In this document: in pieces, positions 6,718 through 11,165 of the stretch
Layout: the number at the start of each line of letters is the position of its first letter
How positions within the stretch are numbered: position 1 is the first letter of the stretch
Translations under genes and position numbers: made by a program
NCBI GenBank assembly: GCA_031287585.1
Contig: JAITST010000340.1
Location: forward strand, 1 to 11,165
DNA from: Planctomycetaceae bacterium
GTDB taxonomy: Bacteria; Planctomycetota; Planctomycetia; Pirellulales; Thermoguttaceae
Reading direction: 5' to 3'
DNA: 11,165 nt
Notes under the pieces: generated by a model
The model's database searches: none
What the model was told of the DNA's origin: nothing
The model's input: the letters and a program-made list of their open reading frames with translations, nothing else

Positions 6718-6742
6718 CCAATTTTCAACCGTGACAATCATA
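6718..6742 (-). repeat. Right arm of 21-bp inverted repeat flanking the HCDH gene
   Basis: Read on the minus strand, 6738-6718 is identical to 5385-5405. It starts 12 bases after the HCDH stop codon. No target-site duplication or transposase is associated with it. Confidence 0.7.
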
Positions 6743-6833
6743 AATCTAAAATTCTTTTTCTTCGTGTTGAATCTTTATGTCCGTGAACGGTTACATACGA
6801 GATTTTCCGGTTTCTCATTCCTGAAATTCGCTC

Positions 6834-6862
6834 TTTACCAGTTTGACAAAATGTGGTATGAT
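6834..6862 (+). promoter_or_regulatory. Promoter of the free-standing alpha-CTD gene
   Basis: TTTACC (6834-6839) and TATGAT (6857-6862) are separated by 17 bases. The -10 is preceded by TGG, giving an extended -10 motif. The start codon lies 71 bases downstream. A perfect TTGACA at 6843-6848 is only 8 bases from this -10 and so cannot be its -35. Confidence 0.45.
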
Positions 6863-6933
6863 ATTGGTTTTCGTTGGCTTTTGTCGGCGGTTTTGGTTTT
6901 TTGGATGTCCTGTTTATTATGGAGGATTTTTTT

Positions 6934-7230
6934 ATGAGTACGCGCATTCCGTTAAATAAAGCTTATATTAGGGAGATGGAGCAGGAGAAAAAACTTGATA
7001 TGAGCACTATCGAGTTGGGCTTGAACGTTCGGACTACAAATTGTCTCGACGAACACGGCATTTCGACTGTTCGTGACTTGCTTGATTGCAATCGGGAAGA
7101 GTTGTTGTCGATTTCAAACTTCGGCGAAAAAACGCTCGAAGAAGTTTATAAAGCGTTGGAGCGGCAAGGGTTTTATCGGAAGGACAGACATCCGGATTAC
7201 AGACCGGATATTTCAGAGATTCCTCGTTAA
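6934..7230 (+). CDS. Free-standing RNA polymerase alpha C-terminal domain protein, 98 residues
   Basis: ATG 6934 follows GGAGG (6921-6925, spacing 8), so the in-frame extension back to 6874 is not needed. Residues about 24-77 match the helix-hairpin-helix alpha-CTD of bacterial RNA polymerase (IELGLNVRTTNCL, then LLSISNFGEKTLEEV). The spacing of key residues is kept: Arg33, Asn36, Cys37, Gly64, Lys66, Thr67 and Glu70 correspond to E. coli Arg265, Asn268, Cys269, Gly296, Lys298, Ser299 and Glu302, the set that contacts UP-element DNA or regulators. Only the first Lys of GKK is changed, to Glu. The assembly domain of alpha is absent: just 23 residues precede the fold. It is not next to ribosomal protein genes as true rpoA usually is, so it is not the polymerase subunit. 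It may bind DNA or sigma factor as an accessory transcription protein. Confidence 0.85.
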   Translation: MSTRIPLNKAYIREMEQEKKLDMSTIELGLNVRTTNCLDEHGISTVRDLLDCNREELLSISNFGEKTLEEVYKALERQGFYRKDRHPDYRPDISEIPR

Positions 7231-7244
7231 ACGCGGAACGGGCG

Positions 7245-7303
7245 AATTTTAGAGTTTAGATTTTAGATTGTTTGCGCAAATCTAAATTCTAGTCTCTAAA
7301 ATT
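7245..7303 (+). terminator. Long AT-rich hairpin after the alpha-CTD gene
   Basis: Arms AATTTTAGAG (7245-7254) and CTCTAAAATT (7294-7303) pair perfectly. The stem continues inward with TTAGA-TTTAGATT against AATCTAAATTCTA, two mismatches and one G-T pair, to a 9-base loop around TTTGCGC. The total stem is about 24 bp. It begins 14 bases after the stop codon. No T-run follows, so it is an atypical terminator. It also forms the 5' boundary of the next operon, whose start codon is 63 bases further on. Confidence 0.5.
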
Positions 7304-7365
7304 TGTACCGCCTGCGTTTTCAACCGCGCGGGGAAACTATAAACAACCCACAAGGAGTTCCCCTC

Positions 7366-8817
7366 GTGCCTGAAAGTAATCGTTCAGATGGTTTTTCTAA
7401 TCGACCTTCGCGTCGGCGTTTGGCGTTGCGCTTGTGGTACGTCGAGGCGTGGTTGTTTGCTGTAATTTTCTTTCTCGGTTTGTCTCTGTCGCTCGTTCAT
7501 TTCGTTACCAAAATAATCCCGCTCTGGAACAGTTATCGCGAATACGCCGAACAAACTTGTACCATTGTCACGTCCGACATTTTCTTCGCACCGCCAAACG
7601 CGAACAATTCCGGTAACGATGACGATTCAGATAACGGCAACGATTACGACCAACACGGCTCGATGTCCGATGACGGTTTATCGTTACCGTCGTTTCCATT
7701 CGTGCCACAACCGTCTGATTCGGAAGCACAAACTCACGAAGTCAAGTGCCGTCTCGAATTGCTTATCCGTTACACTGTCAACGGCGAAAACGAACCGCGT
7801 GAGTTGCGAACCGACGGGCATCACACGATTACGCCCGAACTCGAAACGGAATTTCCGCTCAAACAATCTGACGCGGAACGGCTGCAAAAACAGTTTAGCG
7901 TCGGTAAAGATGTGCCGTGTTGGATTGCGATTGACGACCCTGCCGTTGTCGTGCTGTTGTCCAATCCGCTCGAATGGGATTGGTACATTCAAGGGATAAT
8001 GTTACTGGTGATGATGTTCGGCGGCGGTGCTTTCTGGCGAACGCTTATCAGCATTTCAATTTCAGATGAACAACGCGCGGCACGATTGAACAAGCGTGTT
8101 GTCAACTCAGAACCGTTCCCGACTGTCCCCGGCACATCATTCATAAACGACAGCCCCGGCACGATTCTCGCGTTTCGGTTGCCGACGGATCAGGGACAGT
8201 CGATTCGGACGATGGCGTTGATTGTGTTCAGTATTTTTTGGAACGCTATATCGTGGAGTTTTTTTGTGTTCGCGTTTGTATCGTGGAAGACGAATGTTGA
8301 CTTGGTGTTCGCGATTTTGTTTTGTATCGTGTTTTGCGGGTTCGGAATGGTGATGATAACGTTGAACATACAACAATTACTAGTGGCGTTCGGTTGCGGA
8401 CAAATGTTTTTGGAGATTTCTGACCACCCGATTTATCCTGGGAAACGGTATCGGTTGGTACTTATGCAACCGGGCGTGTTCCGTGTTCGGCAGTTGGAGT
8501 TGTCGTTGGTTTGTGAGGAAGTCGCAAGGTTTCGGCAGGGGACGGACACGGTGACAAATAATAAGGAAGTTTACCGACAACCGTTATTTATGCAGACCGA
8601 TTTCGAGACCGCCCGCGACGTGCCGCTGCAACGGGAAATACTACTATACCTACCGCACGGAGCAATGCACTCATTACACTGCGAATCGAACGAAATAAAC
8701 TGGAAACTGGTACTGATAGCCAAGTTCGACGGCTGGCCCGACCTGTTTCGGGAATGTCCTGTAATAGTAAGACCATCGCCGTTGAACAGGTTGGCAGATG
8801 AGGAGAGTTTGGAGTAG
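7366..8817 (+). CDS. Four-helix membrane protein with DUF3592-like and arrestin-like regions
   Basis: Start GTG 7366 is chosen because AAGGAG (7352-7357) lies 8 bases upstream; the longer frame from TTG 7303 overlaps the preceding hairpin. The 483-residue product has a basic N-terminus and membrane helices at about 28-48, 207-225, 284-305 and 311-335. An extracytoplasmic or lumenal segment between helices 1 and 2 holds a very acidic stretch (about 82-108, rich in Asp and Asn) and then a beta region with YTVNGENEPRELRT and FSVGKDVPCWIAIDDP, reminiscent of DUF3592 proteins. The last 145 residues are soluble and beta-rich (HPIYPGKRYRL, LSLVCEEVARFRQGT, CESNEINWKLVLIAKFDGW) and resemble an arrestin-like sandwich. 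The next gene encodes a small protein with similar features 30 bases downstream, so the two probably form an operon. The family calls are moderate; topology is inferred from hydrophobicity. Confidence 0.65.
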   Translation: MPESNRSDGFSNRPSRRRLALRLWYVEAWLFAVIFFLGLSLSLVHFVTKIIPLWNSYREYAEQTCTIVTSDIFFAPPNANNSGNDDDSDNGNDYDQHGSMSDDGLSLPSFPFVPQPSDSEAQTHEVKCRLELLIRYTVNGENEPRELRTDGHHTITPELETEFPLKQSDAERLQKQFSVGKDVPCWIAIDDPAVVVLLSNPLEWDWYIQGIMLLVMMFGGGAFWRTLISISISDEQRAARLNKRVVNSEPFPTVPGTSFINDSPGTILAFRLPTDQGQSIRTMALIVFSIFWNAISWSFFVFAFVSWKTNVDLVFAILFCIVFCGFGMVMITLNIQQLLVAFGCGQMFLEISDHPIYPGKRYRLVLMQPGVFRVRQLELSLVCEEVARFRQGTDTVTNNKEVYRQPLFMQTDFETARDVPLQREILLYLPHGAMHSLHCESNEINWKLVLIAKFDGWPDLFRECPVIVRPSPLNRLADEESLE

Positions 8818-8847
8818 AATTTTTTCAACGTACAAATTTCAAAAAAT

Positions 8848-9276
8848 ATGCCATACACACAATCCCCCGCACCAAACGTCGGTATCACGATAATCCTCGA
8901 CGGACGCGGCAGCAGACAATACTATCCGAGCGAAACACTCGCTGGCAGTTACCGCTTCGATTCAGTAGGCGGTGACGACATCAAAGCGTTAGAAGTTTCG
9001 GTACTCTGGCAAACGGAAGGCAAGGGCAATACCGATTTAGGTGTCCACGCATTCTGGCGTTGGGAAACCGCTGCCGGTGACTGGATAGACCCGCGTCACC
9101 CCGGACGTTTCAACACAATCTTACCAGCCAGCCCGTTGTCATATAACGGAATAATTGTCAAGATAAACTGGTGTATCCGAGTCCGCCTATTTTTAGAAAA
9201 CGGACAACAAGTAGTAGAAGAACTACCGTTTTGGCTGGGAAACGTACCGGACGTGAGAACATTGCGGTATTCGTAA
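8848..9276 (+). CDS. Small arrestin-like beta-sandwich protein
   Basis: This 142-residue protein starts at ATG 8848, 30 bases after the preceding stop, with no obvious Shine-Dalgarno site, so translation may depend on coupling to the gene before it. There is no signal peptide or membrane helix, so it is probably cytoplasmic. The pattern fits an arrestin-type beta sandwich: YYPSETLAGSYRF (opening strands), ALEVSVLWQTEGKG, ILPASPLSYNGIIVKINW (the central proline-containing strand typical of arrestin-fold proteins) and IRVRLFLENGQQVVEELPFWLG. It resembles the C-terminal part of the membrane protein encoded just upstream, which suggests the two pair as partners. The function is unknown; a scaffold or adaptor role is an inference from fold alone. 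Confidence 0.6.
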   Translation: MPYTQSPAPNVGITIILDGRGSRQYYPSETLAGSYRFDSVGGDDIKALEVSVLWQTEGKGNTDLGVHAFWRWETAAGDWIDPRHPGRFNTILPASPLSYNGIIVKINWCIRVRLFLENGQQVVEELPFWLGNVPDVRTLRYS

Positions 9277-9389
9277 TGATGCAATTTTGAGAGGTAGATT
9301 TTCCACTATTCGGGGCTACTGCTATTGTTTATGGCTTTTAAGTGTAATGCGTTATTAGAGATATCCGGATGTGTGTCTCTACATTCGGT

Positions 9390-9953
9390 TTATATTTCCA
9401 TTTGATGTTCACGTAAAAATACTGCAGTTTGATGTAAATCTTGTTTTTCTAGTGATTGTAAGTATTCGGGAACGGTTTTTGGAGGACAGTGGAGGGATTT
9501 TCTATGTTCTGCGATTGCTTCAATAAACCTTTTTATATCGTAGTCAATTAACCGAATTACTAAGTCGTCCGGCGTGATGGCTTCGATATGATATTGAGCC
9601 AATACTGTTTTTGGGAAGTCTTTCAAGTTTTTTGTTACGATAAATCTTGCATCCGAATATATCGCAACAGCAAGAACGTGGCGGTCGTTTATGTCTGGTA
9701 AATGTAGTGTTGGTATGATGTGTTCATAATTTCTAACGAGACTTCGCGGAAATTTTTCATCCATTATACGGCGAGTTCGTTCTAACCGTTCTAAACTTAG
9801 GTCGGGACGCTTTCTCAACAAACTTCGTACCCATTCATCATGGATTGCATCAGACCAAAATGGTGTAATACAATCATATTCAGCCAAGAATAACAGAATG
9901 TCACGGAGCGTGGCGGAATACAGAACACAAGCATCATACACTGCGTTGAACAT
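9390..9953 (-). CDS. PIN-domain toxin of a toxin-antitoxin pair
   Basis: The frame is open from 10022, but ATG 9953 gives the natural PIN start MFNAVYDACVLY; the extension lies over the antitoxin gene. The 187-residue product has the acidic residues expected of a PIN ribonuclease: Asp7 (VYDAC), Glu40 (IHDEW), Asp90 (PDINDRHVLAVAI) and Asp112 (VTKNLKDFP). PIN toxins are metal-dependent RNases, usually cutting tRNA or rRNA. The YDACVLY, IHDEWVR and RPDL pattern marks a subgroup that I recall being found with an HTH-type antitoxin. The start overlaps the end of the antitoxin gene by 20 bases, so translation is likely coupled. GAGG lies 9 bases upstream. Confidence 0.85.
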   Translation of the reverse strand: MFNAVYDACVLYSATLRDILLFLAEYDCITPFWSDAIHDEWVRSLLRKRPDLSLERLERTRRIMDEKFPRSLVRNYEHIIPTLHLPDINDRHVLAVAIYSDARFIVTKNLKDFPKTVLAQYHIEAITPDDLVIRLIDYDIKRFIEAIAEHRKSLHCPPKTVPEYLQSLEKQDLHQTAVFLREHQMEI

Positions 9954-10257
9954 CGTCCTGTTCCTCGTCAAAATCCTCCAATTCCATATCGTAAAGTCCC
10001 ATCTCTTGCGATATTCTGACAAGTTCCGTTAAAGCGGCTACACCACGCTTTTTATCTTGTTTATATTCATTCAAAGTTTCCCACGTTATCGTACGTTCGC
10101 TACCAATCTGCTGAAATTTTATACGGCTGCAATCAAGTAAATCGTTCACGTGTCTTACAGACATACGGAGATAATCAGCCGCCTCGTCTATCGTTGCAAC
10201 TTGTGAGATTGGGGTAGCATTGAAATCTAGAGATGATGCGTGTAAATGCTTATTCAT
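9934..10257 (-). CDS. HTH (excisionase-type) antitoxin for the PIN toxin
   Basis: ATG 10257 follows AGGAGA (10268-10263, spacing 5), giving 107 residues; the open frame back to 10329 is an untranslated leader. Residues about 20-68 form an excisionase/MerR-type helix-turn-helix (TIDEAADYLRMSVRHVNDLL, then a wing region ending TWETLNEY). The C-terminal 40 residues are charged and end with an acidic tail (ELEDFDEEQDD), suited to binding and neutralising the PIN toxin. Antitoxins of this sort commonly repress their own operon, and an inverted repeat lies at the predicted transcription start. The pair sits directly after holB, a position consistent with insertion into a stable chromosomal neighbourhood. 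Confidence 0.85.
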   Translation of the reverse strand: MNKHLHASSLDFNATPISQVATIDEAADYLRMSVRHVNDLLDCSRIKFQQIGSERTITWETLNEYKQDKKRGVAALTELVRISQEMGLYDMELEDFDEEQDDVQRSV

Positions 10258-10281
10258 TGTTTTCTCCTGTAATAGCCGAAA

Positions 10282-10304
10282 CGCAAACAATACTGCTGTT
10301 CGCG
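10282..10304. promoter_or_regulatory. Operator-like inverted repeat of the toxin-antitoxin operon
   Basis: CGCAAACA (10282-10289) and TGTTCGCG (10297-10304) form inverted half-sites with one mismatch in eight, separated by 7 bases. They lie just after the -10 box, about where transcription should start, so a bound antitoxin would block it. Confidence 0.45.
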
Positions 10305-10310
10305 GTGTTA

Positions 10311-10339
10311 ATTCTAAAATCAGTAACATTGGTTGTCAA
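10311..10339 (-). promoter_or_regulatory. Near-consensus sigma-70 promoter of the toxin-antitoxin operon
   Basis: On the minus strand, TTGACA (10339-10334) and TAGAAT (10316-10311) are separated by exactly 17 bases. The -35 is perfect and the -10 matches five of six. The antitoxin start codon lies 53 bases past the -10. This is the best promoter match in the window. Confidence 0.65.
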
Positions 10340-10399
10340 TACGGAAAGAAATTGAGCAAACGTTCACGTTTGCAAGTTGAAAAATACCCCCCGTATCTC

Positions 10400-11165
10400 T
10401 CACACACACAACTCATTAAACATCGCTTCGACAACGAACTTCAAATTCCCATTGCTGTCAACTTGTTCTATCGTTGTCATAATTCTTTCTATGTTACTCA
10501 CGTCGCGGCGGGCTTGTTCTTCGTTTGTCTTTGCGTGCGAACGTAGTTGGTTTTCGTAGAAGTCTATCGCACATTTTAGTATGAAACGTAAGCGTTGACG
10601 TTTTTTCGGCGCGTCGTCTTTTCCGACTGCGTCAACCGCTCGGTTTACTGTTGCCGCGGCAGCGATTGTGTTTACACGTTTCACGCTCAGCAACTTCATT
10701 ACATCCTCACGAACCACTTCAAGTGAATCGTCCATCATCTCACAAGCCGTTTCTATACTACCGTCCGCACGTTTCGCAATCAACAAACTTTGTTCGTCAG
10801 AACCTACAATACCATGCTGTTTAAGCACCGCCGCAACGTCGCTCGTTGACAACGATTGAAAACGAACGGTCTGACAACGGCTGCGAATCGTCGGCAACTG
10901 TTTCGCTGTTGACGACCCCAACAAAATCATCAGCGAATTGTTCGGCGGCTCTTCCAACGTTTTCAATAGCGAGTTCGCGACTTCCGAGTTGAAAAAATCC
11001 GCGTCATCAATCAACGCAACTTTCTTCCCGCCGAAATACGGTGAGCGTGAAATCTCGAAACACAATCCCGACTTACCGCGATGCTCCTTGTCGCCGACAA
11101 TCAATTCGAGCGGCAAACGCGACTTGTCCGCGGGCTTGGCAATCGCGTGAAAATCAGGATGTGTG
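10400..11165 (-). CDS. holB: DNA polymerase III delta' subunit, N-terminus outside the window
   Basis: The frame is open to the right edge (codons for HPDFHAIAKPADKSRLPLE precede TTG 11116), so the gene is partial; 254 residues are visible. It is an AAA+ clamp-loader subunit that helps place the sliding clamp on DNA. Visible motifs are HPDFH, KVALIDDADFFN (a degenerate Walker B), SLLKTLEEPP and TIRSRCQ (the SRC arginine-finger motif). The P-loop region lies beyond the window. The C-terminal part (about the last 120 residues) is helical and less conserved, as expected. The start at TTG 11116 is rejected because the conserved sequence continues upstream. DnaX is an alternative, but the degenerate Walker B and the HPDFH segment favour delta'. 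The gene ends in TGA about 60 bases before the antitoxin promoter. Confidence 0.85.
   Translation of the reverse strand, partial: THPDFHAIAKPADKSRLPLELIVGDKEHRGKSGLCFEISRSPYFGGKKVALIDDADFFNSEVANSLLKTLEEPPNNSLMILLGSSTAKQLPTIRSRCQTVRFQSLSTSDVAAVLKQHGIVGSDEQSLLIAKRADGSIETACEMMDDSLEVVREDVMKLLSVKRVNTIAAAATVNRAVDAVGKDDAPKKRQRLRFILKCAIDFYENQLRSHAKTNEEQARRDVSNIERIMTTIEQVDSNGNLKFVVEAMFNELCV

Noticed and set aside
5381..6742. HCDH gene with its flanking inverted repeat as an insertion sequence
   Set aside because: The gene inside is a metabolic dehydrogenase, not a transposase, and no target-site duplication was seen.
6843..6862. Perfect TTGACA at 6843 paired with TATGAT at 6857
   Set aside because: The spacing is only 8 bases, too short for a sigma-70 promoter; TTTACC at 6834 has the right 17-base spacing.
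10220..10546. A 108-residue open frame on the plus strand
   Set aside because: It overlaps the antitoxin start, its promoter and the holB 3' end on the other strand, and shows no family features.

Overview
The window looks like chromosomal DNA from a bacterium of moderate G+C content, most likely a planctomycete. This placement is inference. It rests on a free-standing RNA polymerase alpha C-terminal domain, large exported proteins of no recognised family, a thioredoxin-like/CAP fusion and a membrane protein paired with a small arrestin-like protein, a combination I associate with Planctomycetota. No rRNA, tRNA, CRISPR array, transposase or phage gene is visible.

Layout. Positions 1-261 are non-coding with three GC-rich hairpins. 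On the minus strand, 262-852 holds a Tat-signal gene split by an in-frame TGA; 927-2054 (minus) encodes an exported protein with a CAP-like C-terminus. A divergent 170-bp region leads to a 661-residue secreted protein (2225-4210, plus). After a 63-nt hairpin and a structured leader come two plus-strand oxidoreductases: an SDR dehydrogenase (4564-5352) and a 3-hydroxyacyl-CoA dehydrogenase (5537-6706). The second is bracketed by a 21-bp inverted repeat. A 98-residue free-standing alpha-CTD follows (6934-7230) with its own promoter, then a long AT-rich hairpin. A probable two-gene operon comes next: a four-helix membrane protein (7366-8817) and a small arrestin-like protein (8848-9276).

The right end is on the minus strand: a PIN-domain toxin (9390-9953) overlapped by its HTH antitoxin (9934-10257), which has a near-consensus promoter and an operator-like inverted repeat. 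Beyond it lies the 3' part of a DNA polymerase III delta' gene (holB) that runs off the window.

How the genes work together. The two dehydrogenases may share a role in NAD-linked oxidation, but no third enzyme identifies the pathway. The membrane/arrestin-like pair and the toxin-antitoxin pair are clear functional units. The free-standing alpha-CTD keeps the residues that contact UP-element DNA and may act as a transcription accessory protein. The most unusual points are this protein, the TGA-interrupted Tat gene with a small hairpin just after the stop, the repeat family near several gene starts, and the arrestin-like pair.
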